Shown: piece after piece, positions 38,142 to 47,068 of the stretch
Numbering within the stretch: position 1 is the first letter of the stretch
How the letters are laid out: every line of letters starts with the position of its first letter
DNA from: Streptomyces sp. NBC_01116
Lineage (GTDB): Bacteria > Actinomycetota > Actinomycetes > Streptomycetales > Streptomycetaceae
Assembly (NCBI RefSeq): GCF_041435495.1
Contig: NZ_CP108644.1
Span: 6,867,501 to 6,931,500, forward strand
Length of the DNA: 64,000 nt
Reading direction: 5' to 3'
The notes under the pieces: generated by a model
What the model was told of the DNA's origin: nothing
What the model saw: only the letters and a program-made list of their open reading frames with translations
The model's database searches: none
Made by a program: the position numbers and the translations under genes

Positions 38142-39553
38142 CCCGTCTCTTCCTCGTCGTCGTTCCCGTCGACCGGGTCGGCCAGGACCAGCGGAACGAC
38201 CGTCGCGAGGAACTCAAGGTACGCGGCCCGTACGAAGACACGCTCCTGCCACTGCGGGGAGTCCGGGACGTTCATGCCGACCAGGCCCGGCTCGAAGAGG
38301 ATCGGGACCGGGTGATGAGGAGCGGAGTCGTCCTCCGGGGACGGGGCGAACGGGATACCGCCTGTGGTTCCCTCACCGGAATCCGACCGCTGCGGATCCT
38401 CGGCCGTGCCCTCGGCCATGACCTCGTCGTAGAGCGTGGAGAAGCAGTCGTAGGAGTTCAGCCGGAAGGATCTCAGGTAGATTTCCATCGGGTGGTGGAC
38501 CGAGTCCGGCACCATCGAGGCCACCATGCGGAGCTTGTGTCGGATGTCCGGGCCCTGCCCGGACGCCGCCCACGCGTCGAAGAGGTCCCGGTATCCTGAC
38601 CAGGTCTGCGCATTGTCCGCGCCGAAGAGCAGCGCGAGGTCGCACAGCCGGGAGATGGTCACGGCGGCGACGTCGTGGATGCCGGCCCGGCTGTCGAGCA
38701 GCACCACATCGGGGCGGCGCCCGCTGTCGCCCTTCTCCACCGCCTCCTCGCAGGCACGGACGGTCGCCTCCAGGCGGTCCGCGAAACTCGCGCCCGGGGA
38801 ATCGGCGTAGACACGGTTGAGCTTGTCCACGTAGGCGTTGGGCGTGCCGTCGCCCGCCCCCCGAGCCGGGGCGATCCACAACTCACCCCGGTTGCGCGGC
38901 TCGTACCCCGACCTGGTCACGATCTCCAGGCCCTCCTCGTTGCCGAGAGCCGCCTCCACAAGGTGGTCGACGACACCGTGGCGGCACAACCGCCCCGTCC
39001 CGAGAAGCAGCGGGCCGATACCCGGCGACTCCAGGTCCAGGTCGATCACCAGCACGATCTTGCCGGTGTCGGCGAGGGAGCGGGCGAGGACCGAGGTCGC
39101 CGTGGTGCGGCCTACGCCGCCCTTGAAACCGTACAGAGCGGTGCGATGGGTGCGGGGCCCGAGCTTCGGTGCGGACGGCGTGGAGACCTGGGTCCAGCCC
39201 TCGCCGACCACGGTGTTGTCCAGGAACCGCACAGAGCCGACGGAGGTGGACCCGTCGGGGGCGTTGATCGCACGAGGGGACCTGAGCAAGGCGTCGGCCG
39301 AGAACATCCGGGACTTCAGCAGGACCCGCCGCTTGCCGCAGTACGGACCGAGCCGGTCGTGCAGGGTCGCCGACCAGCGGTCGTGCTGTCCGGCATCCAC
39401 GCCTTTGCCGTCGTCATCAACGATGAGAGTGAACCGGCCGAGCACGTCCCGTACCAGTACGACGTCGTACCCCTCCTCCGCCACGTCCCGTGCGATCCCG
39501 AACGCGATCGGGCGGGAACTGTCGAAGCGGACCGGGAAGTCGTCCGCGGTCAT
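38138..39553 (-). CDS. ParA/MinD-like ATPase with the variant KGGVGR motif
   Basis: A protein of 471 aa. The deviant Walker A is FKGGVGRTT (143-151): an Arg replaces the Lys of the usual KGGVGKT. This motif defines the KGGVGR-variant ATPase group. It is followed by LVIDLDLESPGIGP (169-182) and a third motif DVVLLDSRAGIHD. The first 130 residues form a separate domain (FGIARDVAEEGYDVVLVRDV). The ATG overlaps the HEPN-like gene stop by ATGA and the next ATPase gene starts inside its own stop. Partitioning ATPases use this fold for positioning, so here it may act as a sensor or switch; that role is inferred. Confidence 0.78.
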   Translation of the reverse strand: MTADDFPVRFDSSRPIAFGIARDVAEEGYDVVLVRDVLGRFTLIVDDDGKGVDAGQHDRWSATLHDRLGPYCGKRRVLLKSRMFSADALLRSPRAINAPDGSTSVGSVRFLDNTVVGEGWTQVSTPSAPKLGPRTHRTALYGFKGGVGRTTATSVLARSLADTGKIVLVIDLDLESPGIGPLLLGTGRLCRHGVVDHLVEAALGNEEGLEIVTRSGYEPRNRGELWIAPARGAGDGTPNAYVDKLNRVYADSPGASFADRLEATVRACEEAVEKGDSGRRPDVVLLDSRAGIHDVAAVTISRLCDLALLFGADNAQTWSGYRDLFDAWAASGQGPDIRHKLRMVASMVPDSVHHPMEIYLRSFRLNSYDCFSTLYDEVMAEGTAEDPQRSDSGEGTTGGIPFAPSPEDDSAPHHPVPILFEPGLVGMNVPDSPQWQERVFVRAAYLEFLATVVPLVLADPVDGNDDEEETG

Positions 39554-40047
39554 GAGGTCCTTCCGGTGAGCTCGTACAGCTCGTACAAGGAGAGGGCGAG
39601 GCGCGCGGCCTCCTGGCGGCCGGCCACGACCGAGTCGGAGACCTGTCTGCCGTCCCGGTAGCGGTCCGCCAGGTCCCAGGACGCGAAGACGTTCAGCCGG
39701 TCGACGGCCTCCACGAAGGCGGGGCCTCCGCGGCCGTACGCCAGCAGAGGGGCCGCCCCCAGGACCTGGTTGATGTGGCCCAGCCAGTCCTCTTTCCCGG
39801 TCAGGGGATTCACCCACCGTGCCCGGTTCGCCGCAGTCCCGTTGCGGTACGTGGACACGTCGTGCACCGCGAACCGCAGCAACAGGCTCTTCAGCGCGCA
39901 CTCGGCGGCGAACCCGAAGAGGTGGTCGGCGGTCGGCCACCGCTGGTCGCCACAGAGATAGACGGCATCATGGTAGTGCCGCGCTCCGGCGAGGGCGTAC
40001 TGCTGCTCCATCACCGCGTCCTGGGCTCTCACGTCTTCATCCGGCAC
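39550..40047 (-). CDS. HEPN-like small protein
   Basis: A protein of about 165 aa, all-helical. The block ARHYHDAVYLCGDQRW, ADHLFGFAAECALKSLLLRF is typical of HEPN-domain proteins (many of these are RNA-binding or RNA-cleaving partners of toxin and defence systems). The canonical R-x4-6-H RNase motif is not evident. The nearest basic patch, LADRYRDGRQVSD, lies in the right helix, so cleavage activity is doubtful. The start is uncertain: GTG at 40047 is used, and ATG at 40011 (MEQQYALAG) is possible. It is the first gene of the nested module, 125 bp after pglW, and its stop overlaps the next start by ATGA. Confidence 0.62.
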   Translation of the reverse strand: MPDEDVRAQDAVMEQQYALAGARHYHDAVYLCGDQRWPTADHLFGFAAECALKSLLLRFAVHDVSTYRNGTAANRARWVNPLTGKEDWLGHINQVLGAAPLLAYGRGGPAFVEAVDRLNVFASWDLADRYRDGRQVSDSVVAGRQEAARLALSLYELYELTGRTS

Positions 40048-40172
40048 GCGCTGATCATAAGCGGCGAGGCTGCTCCGAAGGGGTGAATTCGCGCAGGTCG
40101 TGGGCGGTTGAGCTTGCGTCAGGGATGGCCGGCGAAGGAAGGGGCCCCTGCGCCGTGACGCCGCCGCTCCCC

Positions 40173-43100
40173 TCACTCCTCCCCGCGAAGTTCCCTCAAC
40201 GGTAGCCCTTCGAGGACCACCCACTCGCTCACCCGGTCCACCACGTCCACCGTGCGTCCCTCCAGAGCCGGGGTGGCCTGGGGGTCGTCCATCGGGACGA
40301 GCAGCCACAGGCCGTGCGGGGTGTCGGCGGGGCGGCGGGCCGACTGCTGCAGGGAGACCAGGAGTTCGCGGCCGCCGGCCTCCCAGTAGCGGGCCACCAG
40401 ACCGGCCCGGTGCAGCAGCGGGACGGTGCGCGGGCCCGCCTGCTCGGCCAGGTCCGCGCACCGCTGTGCTACGCGCTCGGCGGCGAACCGGGTGTAGGAG
40501 CCCAGGGCAGTGCCCAGGAGGCCGGTGGCGGTGAACCCGGCGTCCGCCTTCAGCAGGGCCCGCCAGGGCACCCCCTGCTCCTCGGCCAGTTCGCGCAGCG
40601 CGGTGAGGAACAGGTCGTCCAGGGCGATCGGGAGAACACCGCAGCGCTCGGCCAGCCGCTCGGCGAGGCCCGGAAGGTAGGCGCCCCTGACGGTCAGCGC
40701 CAGGAACCCGCCCCGGCGCAGCGCGTCGTCGAGGCGCAGGGCGAGGATCCGGCGCGGATCGCGCCCCTCGGCCAGCTCCGCCTGTGCGTCGCCGTAGAGA
40801 GTGCCGGTGCCGGGCACGGACGTCATGGTGTACGCGGGCCGGCTCCGGTCGGGATCGTGCGCGGGCGGGAAGAACAGCGAGCGGTCCCGGTCGTACTCCA
40901 GCGGGAAGCCGGCCTTCTCCAGGGCCTCCTCCAGCTCCACGTACGTGATGTCGGCCAGTACCGCCAGGCCCGGGAAGCGGGAGCGGAGCCGGGCCAGCAG
41001 GTCATCGGCCCCGATGCCGATGGCGCGCCGCACCCCGGCCGCCGCCTGGGAGACGCGCAGTGCCCGGTCCAGACCGAGGTCCAGGGGGAACAGCTCGAAC
41101 CGCGGAGAGACGCCGACACCGCCGGCCATCGACGCGGCCAGCGCCACGAGACGGGTGTCGGCCGGGGGGGCCATCCCCTCCGGTGCGGGCACCGCGCGCA
41201 GTTCGCGCAGGACGGCCTCCTTGCCCGGCAGCGGATCGCGGGCCGCCAGGGCCTGGGCGGCGTGGCCGAGCTCGGTCGCGTGATCGGCCAGCTCCACCGG
41301 GGTCGGGTCGTCGCTTCCGGGAAGGTCCTCCAGAGCCAGCAGGACCGTGCCGCCGCGCCGCAGCACGGCGATCCGGGGCGGAGGAGCGGACCCCTCCCCG
41401 TCTCCGACCCCGTGCTCGATCCCGTGGGCCTCGTCCAGCCGGCGCGACTCGGCCTCGACCGCGGCTCGTACCACGGCCAGCGCCAGCGCCTGCAGGTTCG
41501 CGCGGTCCGTGTCGTCGTCCACGTCCTGCGGGGCGTGCCTGACCCGGAGCTCGGCCGCGAGCTCGGCGGCCGTCATCACCCGGCCCTGCTCGGACAGTAC
41601 GGTCACCAGCTCGTCGCGGACCCGGCCGAGCCAGGGCAGTGCGGCCCACTGCCCTATCGCGGCGCTCTGGTGCTGCGAAACGGTCGGCTGGCTGATGCCC
41701 AGGGCCTTGGCGATGGCCGGCTGGGAGGGCCAGCTCTCGGCCAGGGCGGCACCGGGCAGACCCAGGGTGGCCAGGACGACGTCCGGCCGCGGCCGGGTGC
41801 GCCGGCCCGTCGTCGCCGCCGGGGTGAGCCGGGCGGCCAGGGTCTCCACCGACTCCAGCGCCTCCTCGGGGGCGTCGGCGGGCAGCGAGACGGGCTTTCT
41901 CCCCGCAGGGCGCTGCCGCAGCTCCTGGAGCCACTGCTTGCGCCGCCGGTTCAGCTCCTTGCGGATCACGTTCCCGGCGCCCCGGGCACGGGAGATCGAG
42001 TACGCCGGGACGTCCAGGAGCGCCTCCACGGTGGAGGCCCCGAGACCGGCCGCCACCGAGACGGCCCGCGGCGACAGCCCCGCCGCGTCCAGCGAGGTCT
42101 TCGGCCCGGCAGCCGCGGCCGCCTGTTCCCGGGCGTCCTCCACGTCCTCGGCCTGCCGGTCCACCGTGGCCGGGGTGGTCGGCGGCCGAGCCGAGTCCGC
42201 CCGGCGGAAGACGTCCCGCCAGGCATCCTGCAGCAGACGCAGACTGCCGTAGCGCTGATCGAGATCTCGATGCAGTGCCCGGTGGAAGAAACTGGTCAGT
42301 CCCTCCCGCAGGGCGGACTCGAACAGCTCGTCAGCGACATGGAGCTCGGCGTCCGCGACGGTCAGCGGATCCACCTGGCCATCGCCCCACAACGGGCGTT
42401 CGCCCGTGGCCATCTCGTACAGGGTCACCGCCGCCGCGTACCACTCGGCGTAATCGTCGTAACGGGAACGACGGCTACTGCCCAGGAACGGGTCGAGATA
42501 GCCGCGGGTGCCGGCCCGCAGATCCTGGTCGGATGCGTTGGCCAGCGAGAAGTCGAACAGCATCAACTGCCAGGAGCCGTCGTTGCGTTTGAACAGGCCG
42601 AGGTTGTCCGGCTTGATGTCACGGTGCCGCACCCCACGGGCGGCGAGAGTGTCCAGAGCGTCGAAGAGGTCGGTGCCGAACCGCTCCAGCTGCCCGTAGC
42701 CGAGCCGCCCCTCACCTCGCAGCCGCGAGCCCAGGCTGACCGGCTCCCGGTCCTGGGGGGAACGGAACCCGCCCGCGTACTCGATCTCCAGGACGGTGCG
42801 GCCGCCCACCTCACGCGGGTCGGCGAGCAGCTTGACGATGCGGCTGCCGCCGACCTCGCGCAGCGCCTTCGCCTCGGCGTAGAGACGGGCGTCCTTCTCA
42901 CGGTCGAGGGCCACCTTGAACACCCGCAGGGAGGCTTCGTCGTAGGCGCCCTCTTCGGTGCGGTGGGCGACCAGGATCGCGCGGGCAGTGGCGCCGGTGC
43001 CGAGGACCCGTACGACCTCCCACTCCTGGTCCAGATACTGCCCGGCCTTGGCGGTCAGCGGGTCGACCGTCACCGCCGCCGACCGTCCGGTCTGCGCGAA

Positions 43101-44618
43101 CTCGGCCTCCGCGGCGTCGAGCAGCTGCAGGAACTCGTCGGCCGAGGTGAGCCGGTGCTGCACATCGGAGGCGGTGGCCCGGAAGACCAGGTCGTCCAGG
43201 GTGGCCGAGACGCTGTCGGAGACCGCGTACGGATGCAGGCCACCCTCGGCGGCCAGCCGGTCCACCAGGGAGCTGCGTACCTCGGCGGGAGGCTTCCCGG
43301 TCAGCAGGAGGTAGGAGAGGCTACCGAGGCCGAAGATGTCCAGGTCGACCGGGTCGGCGAACTCCCGGGACGTCTCCGGGGCGAGATACACCTGGGCCGT
43401 GTCGGCCACCAGACCGGAGTCCAGCGGAGTGTCGGCCAGCGACAGATGGGAGCTGGATTCGAAGTCCCGGGCGGCCGTCTGCCAGTCCGCGATCCGCAAG
43501 GTCGGGTCCGTGCCGTCCTCGCGGGCGCTGACGTACACCGAGCGGGCGGCCAGCGCCCGGTGGTAGAGCGAGCGATTGTGCGCGTACCGCACGGCCTCGG
43601 CGAGCTGGCGCACCAGATCCAGACGTATCGTGGGGGAGAGGAGGCCCCCATAGGCGTTCAGGTAGGCGTCCAGCCGCAGATCGGCCTCGCGGTGCCGGAA
43701 GAGGATCGCCGGGCCGCCCTGGTGCTCGCGGATCTGCACGGCCTGGACGATGCCGCGGTGGTTGATCCCCTGCAGGACCTGATACTCGCGACGGGCCGCA
43801 CGGTCGAGGCGGCTGCGCTGCTCGGCGGACGAGTCCTGCCCCGACAGATAGATCCGGACCCGGCCGCTCTCCTTGGCCAGGCTGTCGTCGCGGACCGCGA
43901 GGCGGTCCTCCCACCCAGGGCCCGCGTCCAGAGCCCGCGGCTCGAGGCGCCAGTCGTCCCCGTACCGCAGATGAGCGGTGGAATGGCTGATCCCGACGCG
44001 TTTCATCAGCTGTTCGAGGCGGGCGCTGTCCTGCGGGGTGACCCGCCAGCTCTCCCGCTCCGGAGGGAGTCCGAGCAGCCCGTCCCAGATGCCGGGCAGC
44101 CCGCTTCCGGAGTCGTTCAGCCCGTAGACGGCGGTGCGCTGGAACTCGTCCAGCTCGCTCACCAGGGCGGCGTCGTGCAGGAAAACGGCCGGCTTGATGA
44201 AGGGCACCTTGCGCGGATCGATACCGGAGGCGCGGGCTGCCTGCTCCAGCTGAGCCTTGAGTTCCTTGGCCTTGAGATCGGTCAGGTGCAGCGGATTACG
44301 GAGCGTGCGCACCCGGTCGCTGTGGAACTGCCAGGTGTCACCGTGGTTCACCACCCGGCCCGGATGTCCCTTGAGCTCCAGGAGGTACACGCCACCGGGC
44401 ACCGCGATCAGCAGATCGCACTCGTTGACCCGGCCGGTGACGCCGGTGAATTGGAAGGTGGCCCAGGCCCGGTACGGCTCGGTCGCCGGCATCAGCCGAC
44501 GGATGTGGTCCAGACCCTCCTGCTCCCAGCGGAAACCGGAACGACGCGGCTGGAACCAGTGCTCACGGGCCGGCGGCGGACCGGGGCGAGGAGCGGACGG
44601 CCGGGGAGTCGACGACAC
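40173..44618 (-). CDS. pglW: BREX-2 Ser/Thr kinase PglW with NERD domain
   Basis: A protein of about 1481 aa. The GTG at 44618 is chosen because GGAGG lies seven bases upstream and the product then begins shortly before the conserved HWFQPRRSGFRWEQE. A NERD nuclease-related domain is near the N-terminus (NECDLL at 65-70, ELKG at 81-84 in this numbering). Next is a kinase-like domain with a degenerate loop HRALAARS (353-360) and ADW instead of DFG, a probable pseudokinase. Then comes a kinase with a complete HRDIKPDN (665-672) and DFS (689-691). The C-terminal third contains a helix-turn-helix-like segment (IAKALGISQPTVSQ). PglW is the autophosphorylating kinase of the Pgl system and is the promoter-proximal gene here. 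Confidence 0.92.
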   Translation of the reverse strand: MSSTPRPSAPRPGPPPAREHWFQPRRSGFRWEQEGLDHIRRLMPATEPYRAWATFQFTGVTGRVNECDLLIAVPGGVYLLELKGHPGRVVNHGDTWQFHSDRVRTLRNPLHLTDLKAKELKAQLEQAARASGIDPRKVPFIKPAVFLHDAALVSELDEFQRTAVYGLNDSGSGLPGIWDGLLGLPPERESWRVTPQDSARLEQLMKRVGISHSTAHLRYGDDWRLEPRALDAGPGWEDRLAVRDDSLAKESGRVRIYLSGQDSSAEQRSRLDRAARREYQVLQGINHRGIVQAVQIREHQGGPAILFRHREADLRLDAYLNAYGGLLSPTIRLDLVRQLAEAVRYAHNRSLYHRALAARSVYVSAREDGTDPTLRIADWQTAARDFESSSHLSLADTPLDSGLVADTAQVYLAPETSREFADPVDLDIFGLGSLSYLLLTGKPPAEVRSSLVDRLAAEGGLHPYAVSDSVSATLDDLVFRATASDVQHRLTSADEFLQLLDAAEAEFAQTGRSAAVTVDPLTAKAGQYLDQEWEVVRVLGTGATARAILVAHRTEEGAYDEASLRVFKVALDREKDARLYAEAKALREVGGSRIVKLLADPREVGGRTVLEIEYAGGFRSPQDREPVSLGSRLRGEGRLGYGQLERFGTDLFDALDTLAARGVRHRDIKPDNLGLFKRNDGSWQLMLFDFSLANASDQDLRAGTRGYLDPFLGSSRRSRYDDYAEWYAAAVTLYEMATGERPLWGDGQVDPLTVADAELHVADELFESALREGLTSFFHRALHRDLDQRYGSLRLLQDAWRDVFRRADSARPPTTPATVDRQAEDVEDAREQAAAAAGPKTSLDAAGLSPRAVSVAAGLGASTVEALLDVPAYSISRARGAGNVIRKELNRRRKQWLQELRQRPAGRKPVSLPADAPEEALESVETLAARLTPAATTGRRTRPRPDVVLATLGLPGAALAESWPSQPAIAKALGISQPTVSQHQSAAIGQWAALPWLGRVRDELVTVLSEQGRVMTAAELAAELRVRHAPQDVDDDTDRANLQALALAVVRAAVEAESRRLDEAHGIEHGVGDGEGSAPPPRIAVLRRGGTVLLALEDLPGSDDPTPVELADHATELGHAAQALAARDPLPGKEAVLRELRAVPAPEGMAPPADTRLVALAASMAGGVGVSPRFELFPLDLGLDRALRVSQAAAGVRRAIGIGADDLLARLRSRFPGLAVLADITYVELEEALEKAGFPLEYDRDRSLFFPPAHDPDRSRPAYTMTSVPGTGTLYGDAQAELAEGRDPRRILALRLDDALRRGGFLALTVRGAYLPGLAERLAERCGVLPIALDDLFLTALRELAEEQGVPWRALLKADAGFTATGLLGTALGSYTRFAAERVAQRCADLAEQAGPRTVPLLHRAGLVARYWEAGGRELLVSLQQSARRPADTPHGLWLLVPMDDPQATPALEGRTVDVVDRVSEWVVLEGLPLRELRGEE

Positions 44619-44939
44619 CTGGGGACCTCCGGTACGGGACAGGCGGGGACGGGCTTTACGAACGGTGGAGGGCGCCGGGGTGCGGGCCGGGTCCGGCGCA
44701 TGCCCCAGACCTGTACGGAATCGTAGTCGCAGCGGGCTGACCGGCTGGTCCTGTTCGCGATCACCCTCCCTCTCCGGCTCTCTTCCGGGCACGGGGGCGT
44801 ATGACGAGGCGGCCCAAGTCACTCAAGGGCCCGGAGAGTTCGCCACGGTGGCCGGCCGCGGTAGGTGGCAGGAGTCGGCGGTCCCCGCCGTCGCCGACGG
44901 GCCCGGGCGATGGCCGCGTCCCTGCGCCTGGCGGGGCGC

Positions 44940-45285
44940 GGCTGACGGGTGTGCGAAAGGGCTGCACACTTCGAGGGAGAGGTGCGCCGGGCCTTTGTTG
45001 TAGCGGGCGGTGACGGGGCCGTGTTCGACCTCAGCTCTCACGCCGTCGGGGGCGTCGTCCTCGGTGCACGGCTCGGCCAGGCGCTGGGCGAGGTCGTCCA
45101 GCCATTGCTGTGCTCATTGCCGGAGTGAGGAAATCCGGGCGGCGTCCAGACCGTACGCCTCGCACTCCGTGTCGCTGACCCATTCCGGGGTATCCAGCCG
45201 GTCGTGGAGTTCCCGCAGGTCGAATTCCTCGGGGCGGCGTGCGCCCAGGTTCTCCAGCTTGCCGATGCTGCACTGTTCGGCTGCG
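44940..45285 (-). pseudogene. decayed hypothetical gene upstream of pglW
   Basis: A minus-strand frame with normal Streptomyces codon use reads KLENLGARRPEEFDLRELHD, WVSDTECEAYGLDAARISSL, then a TGA in the frame, then WLDDLAQRLAEPCTEDDAPD and YNKGPAHLSLEVCSPFAHPS. The in-frame stop and missing ends mark it as a relic. I do not recognise the family. The rest of 44619-45887 shows only a hairpin and no convincing gene. Confidence 0.45.
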
Positions 45286-45551
45286 TCGTGCGGTGTCGTG
45301 GGAGCTGGGGATGAAGTCGCGCAGGGTGCGGCGAATCTGGATTTGCTCTTGCTGCCCTCGAACTTCAGCTCCGTGATCCGCGGGCATGATTCCGGGTCAC
45401 CCTGTGAGCATGCGAAGGGCGTGTGATAGGCGGTAATTCAGCGTCTCGCCTGCCGAAGGAATCCGTGCTGCTAAAAAAGCGGCGGATCGCCGTGCAGATG
45501 GTCTGGGGCTGCTTCAGAGGGAGTTCCGGCCGTGTTGGTGAGGAGCCGGTA

Positions 45552-45580
45552 GAGCAGGTGCTTAGAAGACACCTGCTCTG
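45552..45580. terminator. 10-bp perfect inverted repeat
   Basis: AGAGCAGGTG and CACCTGCTCT enclose a nine-base loop. No T-run. It may terminate transcription between the pglW upstream region and the integrase-like gene, or it may be an operator. Confidence 0.4.
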
Positions 45581-45887
45581 TTCTGGTGCTTCCACTCGTT
45601 CAGGGCTGACTATTCGACAGGCTGACCTCTGTGATTCCGGCGCCAGCATGGTGGTTCGCCGATGGCAGACACATTGACCCGGGAAAGGACTGGAATCGTG
45701 CGGTGAAGCAAGCGAACCTAGATCAGCTGCGGAAGAGTGCGCGAGAGCGGCGCAAGGTAGCACGGGATCGCCGGTTACCCAAACCGGCGATTCTTCGGAG
45801 TATTGATGGTGTTCGGTCGCCGTGCGATTCGCCTGGGATGGCCGAACTGCCGTGTCTATCCATGCCTCACCCTCAAGGAGCTCTTCC

Positions 45888-46586
45888 ATGACCGCAGTCG
45901 TCAATGAACAAACGTCTTATTTGTCCGATCGGCAGTGCTTCGCGATCCTGGACCGGGCCAGCGAAGATCCGCAGAATGGCCTCGCCCTGCGAGCCTTCCT
46001 GGCTTCCATCGCTCTCGCGGCTCTGCGCCCGGAGGAGGCCCGGGTGCTGCGCGTGCGAGACGTGGAGTTCGGGGACGACGGCACCGGTTGGCTCATGGTC
46101 CGCCCTCAGGCACAAGAGCGCCGCGAGGAGGTTTCGGACAGCGCCGGTACCGTACGGCGTGTTCCCGTCTGCCGTGAGTTGGCGGCGATTTTGAAGGAGG
46201 AGACCACCCGGCGTGATCTCCGCCCTGATGACTCGATATTTGTCCTCGACAACGGACGACCGCTGACCGCCCAGGTCTACCGAAAGACTTGGCAGCAGGC
46301 GCGAGCAGTAGCCCTGCAAGCACATGAACTGAACTCGCCGCTCGGTAGGCATGTCTCGGCTCTCCGTGACGCGCGAATTGCGGCGTGGCTGAAGAACGGC
46401 GACCAGACGGCGGGCCACATCCTTGCGGTGGCCGAATGCGCCGGAATGGACGCTCCTCGCCTCGCCGAACGCTTCGCGAACTGCCTTCGCAAGCCGACCC
46501 GGGACGAAATCCCTTGGGATCGACTCGAAGCCGCCTTGGCCCTTCCTGAGCCGAGCCAGCCGACTTCGACCGCACGGCGTCCGTAG
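45888..46586 (+). CDS. tyrosine-recombinase-like protein lacking the catalytic tyrosine
   Basis: A protein of 232 aa; CAAGGAG is upstream of the ATG. It resembles the catalytic domain of a tyrosine recombinase: the first Arg region reads AALRPEEARVLRVRDVEF, and the H-x-x-R region is replaced by HVSALRDARIAAWL. Where active enzymes have LGHS and the RxY nucleophile, it reads AVAECAGMDAPRLAERFANC, with Phe in the Tyr position. The N-terminal arm-binding domain is missing. It is probably an inactive recombinase homologue, a type that accompanies int/xis pairs on actinobacterial integrative elements. A regulatory role is inferred. Confidence 0.6.
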   Translation: MTAVVNEQTSYLSDRQCFAILDRASEDPQNGLALRAFLASIALAALRPEEARVLRVRDVEFGDDGTGWLMVRPQAQERREEVSDSAGTVRRVPVCRELAAILKEETTRRDLRPDDSIFVLDNGRPLTAQVYRKTWQQARAVALQAHELNSPLGRHVSALRDARIAAWLKNGDQTAGHILAVAECAGMDAPRLAERFANCLRKPTRDEIPWDRLEAALALPEPSQPTSTARRP

Positions 46587-46709
46587 CGGCACACCGGGTC
46601 GCGGCTTGTCCGCGATTCGTGCCTGCCTCACGACAGGCACCGGCTGCGCGGACCAATGGTTTCCGCCCAGTCAGGTTCGCCTCTCCCGGCCCTCACAGAG
46701 AACCCCCAG

Positions 46710-47012
46710 ATGCCTGCACGACCCTTGCCTGCCCCCACTGCTTCCTCCACGGCGGTACGCGCGGCATTCCTGACCGTGAAGGACGCCGCCGATTACCTCG
46801 GCCTCTCACCCCACACCCTCTACGTCTGGCGCCACCGCCGGCAGGGACCGCCGAGCTTTCGCATGGGCCCTCGCGGTCGCGTCATGTACCGAGTGGAAGC
46901 CCTCGACGCCTGGGTCCGCGAACAGGAGCAGGCCGACTCCCGCTCCAACCCCGCCCTCAACCCACTCAGCGTCCGCCCGCAGGAGCGTTCCGCCAGCTTT
47001 ACCACCGCCTGA
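46710..47012 (+). CDS. excisionase-like MerR/AlpA-type DNA-binding protein
   Basis: A protein of about 100 aa. The core AAFLTVKDAADYLGLSPHTL, YVWRHRRQGPPSF, MYRVEALDAW is the winged-helix of pSAM2-type Xis proteins. An upstream in-frame ATG exists, but the extra residues are unlike the family. The gene lies just ahead of the integrase and should be the directionality factor for island 2. Confidence 0.8.
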   Translation: MPARPLPAPTASSTAVRAAFLTVKDAADYLGLSPHTLYVWRHRRQGPPSFRMGPRGRVMYRVEALDAWVREQEQADSRSNPALNPLSVRPQERSASFTTA

Positions 47013-47068
47013 CACAGCCTCCTGCGCCGTAGAACGTCGCCGTCACCCTCATCACAAAGGAGTTCCAC

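Noticed and set aside
40314..44726. 1470-codon plus-strand frame opposite pglW
   Set aside because: Antisense mirror caused by codon bias. The minus strand has kinase and NERD motifs and a good ribosome-binding site.
45631..45891. 86-codon GTG-started frame before the integrase-like gene
   Set aside because: No ribosome-binding site or family match. Its end overlaps the next gene's better-supported start.
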